The position numbers and the translations under genes were made by a program. A stretch of DNA of 64,000 bases, from assembly GCA_002270465.1 (NCBI GenBank), contig NQOF01000002.1, positions 372,001 to 436,000 on the forward strand. The letters are read 5' to 3'. This document shows positions 8,982 through 18,133 of the stretch, one piece after another; the first letter of the stretch is position 1, and each line of letters opens with the position of its first letter. Under the pieces are notes generated by a model. The model searched no databases and was not told the origin of the DNA. It saw nothing but the letters and a program-made list of their open reading frames with translations. Source of the DNA: Blautia hominis. GTDB lineage: Bacteria > Bacillota > Clostridia > Lachnospirales > Lachnospiraceae.

Positions 8982-10118
8982 ATGAGAATATTATTACCAT
9001 ACCATTTGGGAAGCGGAAATCGTGGTTGTGAAGGTATAGCACGGGGTATTGCTAATATTATGAAATTAAAAAAGAACCAGTTTATTTTATTTGATATATC
9101 CCCATACGATTATGAAGAAGATTCAAGACTTGAATTAAATAAAATAGGAGAACTGCGGTATACAAAGCAGAGTAAAGTTGTGGAAGTTGCAAGACTGGTA
9201 AGCCGTGTGTTACAGAAAATGCGAATATCCTTTTTTTATAATCAAGTAATGAGCAGTTATTATGTAAGCTATGCGAAAACCGATGATGTAATTTTTATTA
9301 CAGGTGGTGATATCTATTGCTATGAAGGTACAGCAGAGTTACCAAACCTTATTGTGAAGAAAGCAAAAAAGGAAGGAATCAAAACAGTTCTTTTTGGTGT
9401 TTCAATGGAAGAGAAGTTCCTTACAAAGGAAGTTGTTAATGGATTGAAAAATTATGACTTGATAATCACACGTGAAACCATTTCAGCAAAGACAATGGCA
9501 GAAGCAGGTTTGAGTAATTATCTCTATCCAGATCCAGCATTTTCTCTTAAGCCTTTAAAGTGTTCACTGCCAGAATATTTTGATAAAGATGTCGTTGGTG
9601 TTAATTTTAGTCCGTTTACAGATATAGATGAATTATTTAAAGAAAACATGAACAGGCTTATTGATTATATATTATTGCAGGGGATGGAAGTTTGTTTTAT
9701 TCCACACGTCTTCTGGAAAGAGCAGGATGATCGAAGATCTATTGCAAAGTATATGATGAAATATGGAAATCGAATTCATGTATTAGATTCGGAAAAGATG
9801 TCGTATCTTCAAATTCGATATGCCATATCAAAATGTAAGTATTTTGTGGGCGGGCGCACTCATTCTGTTATCTCTGCATACAGTACTCATGTTCCTTGCA
9901 TCGCGCTTGGTTACTCTGTAAAAGCCAGGGGAATTGCTGGAGATATAGGTATGCCAGAATATACAGTTATTGACAGTAAGCATTTGAAGAGTAGGAATGA
10001 TTTGTTGGATGCATTTATGAAACTAGAGGAGAGTCAGGTTGAGATAATGCAGATATATAAAGGAATGGATTCTTATATTAAGCAGATAGATGGATTAAGA
10101 CAATTAGTTCTAAGATAG
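8982..10118 (+). CDS. Polysaccharide pyruvyl transferase
   Basis: Adds a pyruvate ketal from phosphoenolpyruvate to a sugar hydroxyl pair, giving the polymer a negative charge. The 378-residue protein shows the PS_pyruv_trans pattern: an N-terminal NRGCEGIA glycine-rich loop, DDVIFITGGDIYCYEG (near residues 98-113) and, near residues 288-300, FVGGRTHSVISAY with CIALGYSVKARGI after it. The C-terminal RTH and Y..K elements are typical of the CsaB-like GT-B fold. The Fe-S protein at 5818-6942 is a common companion. The start codon is 12-13 bp after a purine-rich AAAAGGATG site. Confidence 0.9.
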   Translation: MRILLPYHLGSGNRGCEGIARGIANIMKLKKNQFILFDISPYDYEEDSRLELNKIGELRYTKQSKVVEVARLVSRVLQKMRISFFYNQVMSSYYVSYAKTDDVIFITGGDIYCYEGTAELPNLIVKKAKKEGIKTVLFGVSMEEKFLTKEVVNGLKNYDLIITRETISAKTMAEAGLSNYLYPDPAFSLKPLKCSLPEYFDKDVVGVNFSPFTDIDELFKENMNRLIDYILLQGMEVCFIPHVFWKEQDDRRSIAKYMMKYGNRIHVLDSEKMSYLQIRYAISKCKYFVGGRTHSVISAYSTHVPCIALGYSVKARGIAGDIGMPEYTVIDSKHLKSRNDLLDAFMKLEESQVEIMQIYKGMDSYIKQIDGLRQLVLR

Positions 10119-10155
10119 TGCAAGTAGAGACTATCGGGCAGGAGGAAATTATATA

Positions 10156-11577
10156 GTGGTACATAAAGATAATAGATACTATAAATTAATCGTGAACACA
10201 TTTTTATTTGCACTTGGAAATCTCGGATCAAAATTTTTAGTGTTCATTCTCATGCCACTATATACTAATGCCCTTACAACAACAGAATATGGCATTAGCG
10301 AACTTGTAATTACAGGAACTAATTTGCTTATACCATTTGTATCTGTCTCTATTCAGGATGCTACGTTAAGATATACATTGGATAAGAATAACAAATCAGG
10401 TGAAGTATTAAAAAATACTATCTTAATTCTTGCTGTAGGATCAATTGTAACTTGCGTTTTGTATCCTATTATGGGATTGTATGAAGCTATAGATGGATGG
10501 ACAAAGTACCTTATGGTTTTGACCGTTGTCTATATGGTACGTAATGCACTTTCAATTTATTTAAAAGCAGTAGGAAAAACGAAATTTTTTGCTATTGATT
10601 CAATTCTATATACATTACTCCTTATGATAAGCAACATTCTTCTTTTATCTGTAGCTAAAATGGGACTTAGGGGATATTTCAATGCAATAATCATTTCAAC
10701 AGTTGGATCAATAATTTTACTGTGCCTTTTTGGGGACATATGTGGGAGTTGTAAAAATAGCCATATCAATAAAAAATTGTTAAAAGATATGGTGTTTTAT
10801 TCCCTACCTATGATTCTAAATAGTGTTTCGTGGTGGATTATTAATTCGTCTGATAAGGTAATGATAGTATATTTTGGCTCAGCATCGGCTTCTGGTATTT
10901 ATTCTGTAGCATCTAAAATACCATCAATTCTTACAACGCTTACAAGTATATTTAACCAGGCGTGGATTATTTCCTCGGTGTCAGAATTTGATACAACAAG
11001 AGATGGAAATTTTTATTCTAGAATATTTGCAGTATTTAATTGCATGCTGGTTATGGTAGCATCAGGGATTATTCTTATAATAAAACCATTTATGCAGATT
11101 TATGTGGGATCTAGCTTTGCAGAAAGCTGGCAATATGTTCCGTTGCTTTTACTTGGAAGTATTTTCCAATCTTATGCTGCTTTTTTTGGAGCCATATACA
11201 CATCTGCAAAAAAGAATATTAGTATAATGTTAACCACAATAATAGCTGCTGCAATTAACATCATTTTCAATGCAACTCTTATACCTGTGGTAGGAATTCA
11301 AGGAGCTGTAATAGCCACAGCTATAGCATATTTTGTTGTATTTGTTTTTAGAATGATTGATTCACAGAAATATATACAGTTTAATGTTCATGTTGGTCGA
11401 GTACTTGTATCAATGCTTGGTTTAACAGGCCAGTGTATACTGATGATTACCTTGGATAGCATGCTCAGGTATGTGACGTCTGTTGTTTGCTTCCTATTGT
11501 TGTTTACAATAAATAGAAAGGCAATTATTTTGTTTTTTAATATGTTTAAAAGAAATAGAAGGGCGGATAAGCCTTAA
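10156..11577 (+). CDS. Polysaccharide flippase, Wzx/MATE-like
   Basis: A 473-residue membrane protein with 12-14 hydrophobic segments of the polysaccharide biosynthesis (RfbX/Wzx) family. The start shows NTFLFALGNLGSKFLVFILM, the usual N-terminal helix. It flips undecaprenyl-linked repeat units to the outer face for the Wzy protein. It starts at GTG, with GGAGGAAA 9-10 bp upstream. It is the last intact gene of this half of the locus: insertion-sequence relics start within about 70 bp of the stop. The C-terminus is lysine/arginine rich (KRNRRADKP), as often seen for cytoplasmic tails. Confidence 0.92.
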   Translation: MVHKDNRYYKLIVNTFLFALGNLGSKFLVFILMPLYTNALTTTEYGISELVITGTNLLIPFVSVSIQDATLRYTLDKNNKSGEVLKNTILILAVGSIVTCVLYPIMGLYEAIDGWTKYLMVLTVVYMVRNALSIYLKAVGKTKFFAIDSILYTLLLMISNILLLSVAKMGLRGYFNAIIISTVGSIILLCLFGDICGSCKNSHINKKLLKDMVFYSLPMILNSVSWWIINSSDKVMIVYFGSASASGIYSVASKIPSILTTLTSIFNQAWIISSVSEFDTTRDGNFYSRIFAVFNCMLVMVASGIILIIKPFMQIYVGSSFAESWQYVPLLLLGSIFQSYAAFFGAIYTSAKKNISIMLTTIIAAAINIIFNATLIPVVGIQGAVIATAIAYFVVFVFRMIDSQKYIQFNVHVGRVLVSMLGLTGQCILMITLDSMLRYVTSVVCFLLLFTINRKAIILFFNMFKRNRRADKP

Positions 11578-11639
11578 AAATAAGTAAAACTAAATAAATT
11601 TGGAGAGATGGTTAAGTTAATATTGGGGGAATTTTAGTC

Positions 11640-11845
11640 ATAATTGGATATACCGGTGAGGTAAAAAGGTCTGTCCGTAGTTTGGAGCCCTCCATGCCAA
11701 AAGCGCAGGTGATATAGGTCTTACCGCTTCCTGTGGCACCAGTTTTGAACAAATTTTGGCGCTCTTCGATATACTCACGGGTTGCAAATCGTTCGATCGG
11801 TTTATTAGTATGGTGGTTATATTTTTTCCTACCATTAAGCGCAGT
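11640..11845 (-). pseudogene. IstB ATPase fragment (IS21-family relic)
   Basis: On the minus strand one frame reads NKPIERFATREYIEERQNLF followed by KTGATGSGKTYITCAFGMEG. This aligns with residues of the intact IstB encoded at 14538-15314, including its Walker A ATGSGKTY. Both ends of the gene are missing and there is no proper start. It is therefore a fragment of a second, older IS21 copy rather than part of the nearby complete one. A different minus-strand frame over the same bases is open for 73 codons but has no recognisable content. Confidence 0.85.
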
Positions 11846-11918
11846 TTTTGAGTCATCATATGACGCTATTCCGGTTTAAACTGCACGGTATGCTGATGTT
11901 ATTCAGGGAACGACCTGT

Positions 11919-12420
11919 TTGAAAGTACACGATTCAGAGCCTTGTATTAAGTATTCCTTGGAAATTTCAAGGCCGTACAAGGCTGTACGACAGATTATTT
12001 CAGAAAACAACATTAGCAGCGTTGCAGATATATACGCACTCCTGAAAGACAGTTTTAAGGATATTCTTCAGGAACTTATGGAAGCTGACTGGATGCCACA
12101 CTTGGATATGAGAAAAATCAAAAAGGGGAGCTGTCTACTGACAACAAGAGAAATGGACATTCTCCAAAGACTCTCAAAAGCCAGTATGGAGAATTCCAGG
12201 TAGATATTCCCAGAGACCGCAAAGGGGAATTTGAGCCGAAACTCATCCCTAAATATCAACGCGACATCTCTGGCATAGAGGAAAAGGTGCTCTCTCTTTA
12301 TGGCCGCGGTATGAACACAAGGGATATCCATGACCAGCTCAAGGACATCTACGGCATTGAAATATCAGCGGAGATGGTCAGAAAGATCACGGATAAAATA
12401 CTTCCTGAAGGACGGTGTGA
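11919..12420 (+). pseudogene. IS256-family transposase relic, frameshifted and 3'-truncated
   Basis: The first frame gives ISSVADIYALLKDSFKDILQ. After about position 12088 one base is missing, and the homology resumes in the next frame as LDATLGYEKNQKG, then QYGEFQVDIPRDRKGEFEPK and MNTRDIHDQLKDIYGIEIS. These segments match the N-terminal 150 residues of IS256 transposases; compare the intact one at 16801-18045. The homology stops abruptly after KITDKILPE, so the DDE catalytic part is deleted. Confidence 0.85.
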
Positions 12421-12460
12421 AATTTTTTCTGTAAATTCAGATCTTCTATGATAATAGATG

Positions 12461-12499
12461 CGGCTTGACAGCAGTTTTCTGCTGTTGAGCCGTTGTTTA
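12461..12499 (+). terminator. Stem-loop with short T-rich tail after the IS256 relic
   Basis: CGGCTTGACAGCAG pairs with CTGCTGTTGAGCCG across a TTTT loop (14-bp stem, two G-U pairs), followed by TTGTTTAT. It looks like a Rho-independent terminator of the degraded element. Activity was not tested. Confidence 0.55.
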
Positions 12500-12529
12500 T
12501 TTAATAGCAAAAATAAGCTGGCATGTCAA

Positions 12530-12547
12530 GACCGCCCAGAAAAATCT
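12530..12547. repeat. Left copy of 18-bp target-site duplication
   Basis: GACCGCCCAGAAAAATCT occurs here and again, identically, at 16746-16763. The two copies flank a pair of inverted repeats, so they are best read as the direct target duplication made by the IS1202-like element between them. Confidence 0.75.
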
Positions 12548-12620
12548 TGTTATTAACTTGTGATAATGTCTCCTTAAGAATCACTTGAGATTTTTCCCTT
12601 TTTGATAAACTATAAAAGTT

Positions 12621-12793
12621 ATGAAAGAAGGTAAAATTTCATTGTCACAAGAACAACTAAAAACATTTACTGTCATCAATCGTTTCATCGACAAGTCTAT
12701 TTCCAGACAACAGGCAGCTTCACTTCTTGGCCTTTCTACCCGCCAGATTACACGTTTAAAGAAAGGGGTCCTTACTTCTGGCGCTGAATCACT
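12621..12793 (+). pseudogene. 5' part of IS1202-like transposase, cut by IS21
   Basis: ATG-initiated N-terminal helix-turn-helix part: residues include VINRFIDKSISRQQAASLLG and LSTRQITRLKKGVL. At codon 57-58 the frame runs into the IS21 left end. Joining position 12793 to 15439 restores an open frame reading AESLIHKNTGRKPAHAVTDE, so the gene was intact at this point before the IS21 insertion. Confidence 0.8.
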
Positions 12794-12971
12794 TGAGTAT
12801 TCCGGGCGTTTTTAAACCGCCATTCCGGAGGCACAGTACCGCGAATCCGGTTTGGTGGATACCGCCATTCCGGGCATTGGATACCGAGATTCCAGCTAAA
12901 TGATACCGTTTCCTTTATAATGTATCTATGCGCTTTGAAGCGTAAATACATTACAAAGGAGGTCACCTCTT

Positions 12972-14531
12972 ATGACCAAGTATCGTGAGATCATCCGACT
13001 GTCTGGATTAGGTCTCAGCCAAACCAACATTGCTCTCAGCTGCAGCGCATCTAAAACAACAGTCAATAAAGTACTGAAGGCCGCAAGAGAGCAGGGCCTT
13101 TCATGGCCTCTGGATCCTAAGCTGACGGATCCAGTCCTTAACAAACTGCTTTTTTCTGATGCAAAAGAAAAACCTGCCACATCAAAGCGGATGCCTGATT
13201 ATAATCACATCCGCAAAGAGCTTCTCCGTAATGGAGTGAACAAGAAACTCCTTTGGACAGAGTATCTTGAGGAATGCCGTCTTGCCGGAGATGAGCCACT
13301 TATGTACTCTCAATTCTGCTATTACATCCAGCAGGATGAACAGAGACGCCGTGCTACCATGCATATCAATCGCAAGCCTGCAGAACAGGTTGAGGTAGAT
13401 TGGGCCGGAGATCCGGCGCATATCATTGATCCAGATACTGGCGAGATCCTGGATGCTCACATTTTTGTAGGAGTAATGACCTATAGCCAGTACCCATACG
13501 TAGAAGCATTCAGGGATGAAAAGCAACCGTCATGGATCGCTGCACATGTCCACATGTATGAGTACTTTGGCGGTGTTGCAAAGATCCTCGTGCCGGACAA
13601 CTGTCGTACTGCCGTGGATCACAACAAGGGCTGGAAAGACCAGCGGATCAATGCTGTTTATCAGGAAATGGCAGAGCACTATGGCACAGCTATTATTCCA
13701 GCCCGCGTCAGGGCCCCTAAAGATAAGCCAAATGCCGAGGGCAGTGTAGGTAATATCTCCACCTGGATCACAGCTGCCCTGCGTAATGAGCAGTTCTTTT
13801 CTCTCAGCGAATTAAACCAGGCAATCCGTCAGAAACTGGACTCTTTCAGCCGCCGTCCCTTCCAAAAGAAAGAGGGCAGCCGATACGAAATCTTCCGCGA
13901 TGAAGAACTGCCATTGCTGACACCGTTACCTGCTACCCCATATGAACTGGCGGAATGGAAACAAGCCACCGTTCAATTCAATTATCACATATCTTTTGCC
14001 GGAATGCTATACTCAGTCCCTTATGAGTATATAAAACGCAAAGTTGATGTGAGGGTTACAGATAAAACCATTGAGATTTTTTACAACCATAACAGGATCG
14101 CGTCCCATCGCCGGCTTTACGGCCGCAAGGGACAATACAGCACAGTTACAGAGCACATGCCGGCTTCCCACCAGCAATATCTGGAATGGAACGGTGATCG
14201 TTTCCGCAAATGGGCAGAGCGGATCGGCTCCAGTACCTATCAGGTTGTAGATGCGGTCCTTACCTCCAAACGTGTAGAACAACAGTCCTACCGCAGCTGT
14301 ATGGGGCTTTTAAAACTGGCCGACAAATATTCTGTAGACCGTTTGGAAGCTGCCTGCCGGAAGGCACTCTCTTTTACGGCAGCTCCCAGCTATAAGAGTA
14401 TCAAGAACATCCTTGATACCGGAAATGACCAGCCAGAGAAGTTGGACAAAGAGCCGACAACTGGCAGCCATACAGAACCAGCAAAGAGCAGCCATGCGCT
14501 TACAAGAGGCGCTGATTACTACAGGAGGTAA
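12972..14531 (+). CDS. istA: IS21 transposase IstA
   Basis: A 519-residue DDE transposase that cuts and joins the ends of its element. An N-terminal helix-turn-helix (GLGLSQTNIALSCSASKTTV, near residues 13-32) is followed by the integrase core: VEVDWAG supplies the first aspartate (near residue 140), LVPDN the second (near residue 205) and KDKPNAEGSVG the glutamate (near residue 248). It begins after an AAAGGAGG site and ends 6 bp before istB, the standard IS21 two-gene arrangement. It appears full length and uninterrupted. Its base composition and codon use are more GC-rich than the capsule genes to the left, consistent with recent arrival. Confidence 0.95.
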   Translation: MTKYREIIRLSGLGLSQTNIALSCSASKTTVNKVLKAAREQGLSWPLDPKLTDPVLNKLLFSDAKEKPATSKRMPDYNHIRKELLRNGVNKKLLWTEYLEECRLAGDEPLMYSQFCYYIQQDEQRRRATMHINRKPAEQVEVDWAGDPAHIIDPDTGEILDAHIFVGVMTYSQYPYVEAFRDEKQPSWIAAHVHMYEYFGGVAKILVPDNCRTAVDHNKGWKDQRINAVYQEMAEHYGTAIIPARVRAPKDKPNAEGSVGNISTWITAALRNEQFFSLSELNQAIRQKLDSFSRRPFQKKEGSRYEIFRDEELPLLTPLPATPYELAEWKQATVQFNYHISFAGMLYSVPYEYIKRKVDVRVTDKTIEIFYNHNRIASHRRLYGRKGQYSTVTEHMPASHQQYLEWNGDRFRKWAERIGSSTYQVVDAVLTSKRVEQQSYRSCMGLLKLADKYSVDRLEAACRKALSFTAAPSYKSIKNILDTGNDQPEKLDKEPTTGSHTEPAKSSHALTRGADYYRR

Positions 14532-14537
14532 GGAATC

Positions 14538-15314
14538 ATGACTACACAAAGCACCATAGATAAGCTCATTGAAATGCGCCTGACTTCTATGTCAGATGCA
14601 TTCCGTAACCAGATGGAAGACCCCCGGATGAAAGAGATTCCTTTTGAGGATCGCTTCGGGATGCTGGTGGATATCGAATACAGCAACCGTAAGAGCAACA
14701 GTCTGAAACGTCTGATCTGCAATGCCGGGTTTGATCAGCCGGACGCATACATAGGCAATATCAATTATACTTCCGGGCGAAAGCTGAACCGGCCACTGAT
14801 CGAACGGCTTGCAACTTGTGAATATATCGTAGAGCATAGGAATCTCTTTATCACAGGAGCTACTGGGAGTGGGAAGACCTATCTGGCCTGCGCGTTCGGG
14901 ATGGAAGCCTGTAAACAGCGCTACAAGACGAAATATATCCGTCTTCCGGATCTGCTCCTCGAATTGGAGATGGCACGCAATGACGGCACATATAAGAAAG
15001 TCCAAGGGAAATATGCCAATCCAGTCTTGCTGATCATCGATGAATGGCTTCTGCTGAAGCCTACAGAATCGGAACAGCATGACATTCTGGAACTACTCCA
15101 TAGGAGACGTAGGAGGTCATCCACCATCTTCTGTTCCCAGTATGATCCCAGTGGATGGTACGATCAGTTGGGCGGGGATGACAGCCCTCTTTCGGAAGCA
15201 ATTTTGGACCGCATCAAACATGATGCATACAAGATCAACATTATCCCGACAGATCCGGCGAATTATAGATCCATGCGGGAAGTATACGGATTAGATCCTG
15301 CATTAAGCGAGTAA
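14538..15314 (+). CDS. istB: IS21 helper ATPase IstB
   Basis: A 258-residue DnaA/DnaC-like AAA+ ATPase that assembles on target DNA and stimulates IstA. Walker A is GATGSGKTYLACAFG (near residues 110-124) and Walker B is VLLIIDEWLL (near residues 163-172). The length is typical. It starts 6 bp after istA, with GGAGG overlapping the istA stop region. The fragment at 11640-11845 is a related but older copy. Nothing in the sequence suggests inactivation. Confidence 0.95.
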   Translation: MTTQSTIDKLIEMRLTSMSDAFRNQMEDPRMKEIPFEDRFGMLVDIEYSNRKSNSLKRLICNAGFDQPDAYIGNINYTSGRKLNRPLIERLATCEYIVEHRNLFITGATGSGKTYLACAFGMEACKQRYKTKYIRLPDLLLELEMARNDGTYKKVQGKYANPVLLIIDEWLLLKPTESEQHDILELLHRRRRRSSTIFCSQYDPSGWYDQLGGDDSPLSEAILDRIKHDAYKINIIPTDPANYRSMREVYGLDPALSE

Positions 15315-15431
15315 ACTCGCAGGTAACAATCTGCTAAGTATGGTATCTCTATTCCGGACTTGCGGTATCATAGTCCCGGACTTGCGGTATCCGTTCCTCC
15401 GGAACAGGGGTACATTTTCATCGTAATATAC

Positions 15432-16661
15432 AATCACTGATTCATAAAAATACTGGTAGAAAGCCTGCTCACGCTGTTACAGATGAAACGAAGGAAGCTG
15501 TCCTTAAGATTTATTCCCGCCCGGAATTGTCTAGGGCCAACTTCCTCCATTTCAAAGACATACTGCTCGCAGATTTTGGAATCGCTCTTTCCTATTCTGC
15601 ACTTTCCAGTATACTAAAAAATGCAGGTTTTGAAAGCCCCAAAAAGAAAAAAATCCGTCACCGGACACCCCGGCGGACGCGAAAACCACACCCCGGCGGA
15701 CGCGAAAACCACACCCCGGCGGACGCGAAAACCACACCCCGGCCAGCTCATCCAGATAGATGCTACTCCCTATGAATGGTTTGGCGGAAACACGAAATAC
15801 GCCCTCCATGGGGCAATTGATGATGCCACGGGCAATGTCGTCGGTCTTTTCCTCACACAGAACGAATGCCTTTATGGCTACCTCGAGACGATGCGCCAAT
15901 GCTGTGTGGACTTTGGTGTCCCTCAAACCATTTACTCAGACAACCACACCATTTTCCGTTCCCCAAAAACAGGAAAGCTCACCATGGATGAACTGATCGC
16001 CGGAAAGACGGTCCACCTGACCCAGTTTGGACGTTCCATGCATGAACTGGGAATAGACCTGATTTTTGCGAAGACGCCACAGGCCAAAGGGCGCATTGAA
16101 CGTTTATGGATAACCTTACAGAGCCGTCTCCCCGTCGAATTCGCTAAGCGTGGAATCACCACCGTAGCAGATGCCAACCGCTTCTTGGAAGAAGAATACA
16201 AAGAGCTGTTCAATCAGAGGTTTTCCGTTGAGCCAGAAGCAGAATCTATCTTCGTTCCTCTGGCAGAAGGAATGGATATTGATACCATTCTCTGTGTGAA
16301 GCATAAAAGGAAGACCGATGCAGCTGGAACCTTTTCGTTCAAAAACCGATGTTTCCAGATCTTAGACGAAGGATTTCCGATTATTAATGCGAGAAGGGAG
16401 ATCGAGGTGCTCCTCAATCCCCGGTATGGGATTCGTATTGCTTATGGAGGACGCATATACGAAACCATACGGTATCTAAAGCCACAAAACAAGAATGCCA
16501 GCATAAAAGTGTCCAAAAAGGTGGTCAAAACCGTAGAACCCCATTTACAGCTACGCCATAGCAGCGATGAATGGAAAGCCATCTGGTGGATGGAAGATTA
16601 CAACCTGTCGCTAAAATTTTTATATGAACTATTCTTTGAGAAACAGCGGTCTGCTTCGTAA
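15432..16661 (+). pseudogene. 3' part of IS1202-like transposase, frameshifted by a tandem repeat
   Basis: From 15439 the frame continues the piece at 12621-12793 through SRANFLHFKDILLADFG and KNAGFESPKKKKIRHRTP. It then enters three copies of a 23-bp repeat. After the repeat the catalytic integrase-like core is in a different frame: QLIQIDATPYEWFGG, AIDDATGNVVG, TIYSDNHTIF and, with the glutamate, AKGRIERLWITLQSRLP. The C-terminal beta-barrel-like part extends to 16661. With a single copy of the repeat the frame would be open throughout. As it stands the gene is broken twice, by IS21 and by the repeat. Confidence 0.82.
15665..15733. repeat. 23-bp tandem repeat, three copies, inside a transposase gene
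   Basis: The 23-bp unit runs from ACACCCCGGCGG to ACGCGAAAACC. Copies start at 15665, 15688 and 15711, and a partial fourth (ACACCCCGG) starts at 15734. The two extra copies add 46 bp, which shifts the frame. One or four copies would keep the frame on both sides. There are no spacers, so this is not a CRISPR array. Confidence 0.92.
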
Positions 16662-16745
16662 AAGGGCAAAAGCCCTTTTACAGAAGTGACATTTTCTCAA
16701 GTGAAACTGAACAATAAAAAGTGACATTTTCAAAAGTTCTTGACA

Positions 16746-16763
16746 GACCGCCCAGAAAAATCT
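16746..16763. repeat. Right copy of 18-bp target-site duplication
   Basis: Identical to 12530-12547. With the following GGGCG it forms the perfect hairpin CGCCCAGA-AAAA-TCTGGGCG, so the element probably landed in a terminator-like hairpin. Confidence 0.75.
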
Positions 16764-16800
16764 GGGCGTATATTTACTCTTGATATTCCAGCTTTTTTTG

Positions 16801-18045
16801 CTATATCAGCATCCTGTCTGGAAACATAATCTCTAATTCACCACGAACTTTTCCCCAGTTTCTGATCGGCATTGTCCACTTTTTGGCAATCTCGAAAGTA
16901 CTCAGGTATAGTGCTTTCATCAGCGCTTGTGAGCTTGGGAAGACGCTGCGCTGTTTATTCAGCCTACGATAGCAGGAATTCAATGATCCAATGGCATTTG
17001 TGGTATAAAATGCGGTACGTACGTCTTTAGAAATCTTGTAGATTGGAGATATCGCGTTCCAATTCTCATGCCAGCGATTCATGGCGCTTGGGTATTGATC
17101 AGACCATTTCTTGGTTACAGCCTCTAACTGCTTCCTGGCAGCCTCCTCATCCGCTGCGGTGTAGATTGTTTTTAAATCCTTTGCGAATGCTTTCATATCC
17201 TTGTTTGCAACGTATTTAAGCGTATTTATCACCATATGTACGATGCAACGCTGCTGTTCTGTTTTAGGGAATGCCGCAGAGATTGCATCCTTTATTCCGG
17301 TCAATCCGTCTGAGCAGAGGATGAGAATATCCTGGAATCCGCGATCCTTCAGGCTGTTCAATATAGACAGCCAGTACTTACTGTTTTCATTTTCGCCCAC
17401 GACAATGCTTAGGACTTCTTTCATGCCGTCTTCATTGATGCCAAGTAACACGTATGCTGCCAGCTTTCTGATTACCCCATCATCGCGTACAGAGAAATGT
17501 ACAGCATCAATGAAAACGATTGGGTATACAGGTGACAGCGGACGATTCTGCCATTCCTCAATTCTTGGGAGAAGCTTATCTGTGATATCGGATACCATGC
17601 CTTCACTTACTTCAAAACCATAAATATCCTCTATGGTCTCTGAAATCTGTCGTGTGGTCATCCCCTTTGCATACATTGCAATAATCTTGTCATCAATTGA
17701 AGAAATATCTTTTTGACGCTTTGGAAGCACTTGCGGTTCAAAGGAACTCTGGCGATCCTGAGGCACATCTACCTCAAATTCACCGTATTTACTACGAACT
17801 GTCTTAGGCTTTGTACCATTGCGGTAGTTAGGCTCACCAGATTTTTCATAGCGATCATAACCAAGATGATTATCCATTTCCGTTTCAAGCATATCTTGAA
17901 TTGTTCTGGAAGGCAGATCTATTAGTGCATCCTGAATATCCTCTGCAGATTGGATATCGTACTCCTGGAGCAGTCCCTGGATAAGATTTCTTTTTCTTTC
18001 GGTCATTGGTTTTGGTTTGTAAACTTCTTTTTTTCTGTTTGCCAT
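16801..18045 (-). CDS. IS256-family transposase
   Basis: A full-length 414-residue Mutator-type DDE transposase. The N-terminal part has the typical LLQEYDIQSAEDIQDALIDL and TIQDMLETEMDNHLGYDRYE. The catalytic region shows FIDAVHFSVR (first aspartate, near residue 177) and CSDGLTGIKDAI (second aspartate, near residue 245), and the glutamate region lies near TNAIGSLNSCYRRLNKQRSV. No frameshift is visible, so it could be active. It lies between the IS1202-like element and an IS110 gene whose 5' end is missing. Clear terminal inverted repeats could not be set by eye. Confidence 0.93.
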   Translation of the reverse strand: MANRKKEVYKPKPMTERKRNLIQGLLQEYDIQSAEDIQDALIDLPSRTIQDMLETEMDNHLGYDRYEKSGEPNYRNGTKPKTVRSKYGEFEVDVPQDRQSSFEPQVLPKRQKDISSIDDKIIAMYAKGMTTRQISETIEDIYGFEVSEGMVSDITDKLLPRIEEWQNRPLSPVYPIVFIDAVHFSVRDDGVIRKLAAYVLLGINEDGMKEVLSIVVGENENSKYWLSILNSLKDRGFQDILILCSDGLTGIKDAISAAFPKTEQQRCIVHMVINTLKYVANKDMKAFAKDLKTIYTAADEEAARKQLEAVTKKWSDQYPSAMNRWHENWNAISPIYKISKDVRTAFYTTNAIGSLNSCYRRLNKQRSVFPSSQALMKALYLSTFEIAKKWTMPIRNWGKVRGELEIMFPDRMLI

Positions 18046-18133
18046 AATAAAAGGCCTTCTACTACAATAAGTTTATGGTTAATAACCCTTACAGCCAGTA
18101 AGGAATTATCAAACTTATTGCTCAGGCTGTATA

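Larger units (their letters stand above)
12794..15431 (+). mobile_element. IS21-family element with istA and istB
   Basis: A 2638-bp element inserted within the IS1202-like transposase gene and flanked by the 7-bp direct repeat AATCACT (12787-12793 and 15432-15438). Both ends carry multiple copies of a GGATACCG..ATTCCGG-like motif, the usual clustered transposase-binding sites of IS21. The outermost termini are only weakly inverted, so the boundaries rest mainly on restoration of the interrupted reading frame. Both genes look intact, so it may still be active. Confidence 0.8.
12548..16745. mobile_element. IS1202/ISNCY-like insertion sequence, itself interrupted by IS21
   Basis: The ends are inverted repeats: TGTTATTAACTTGTGATAAT at the left and, on the opposite strand at the right, TGTCAAGAACTTTTGAAAAT. 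Both continue into ATGTC and, further in, a shared CACTTGAGA. An 18-bp direct repeat lies immediately outside. Members of the IS1202 group are known for long target duplications, which fits. Removing the 2638-bp IS21 insert and one 7-bp duplication leaves 1553 bp, a normal size for such an element. Its transposase gene is in two pieces (12621-12793 and 15432-16661). Confidence 0.75.

Noticed and set aside
15665-15733. Possible CRISPR array
   Set aside because: The 23-bp units are directly adjacent with no spacers, lie inside a transposase gene, and no cas gene is present.
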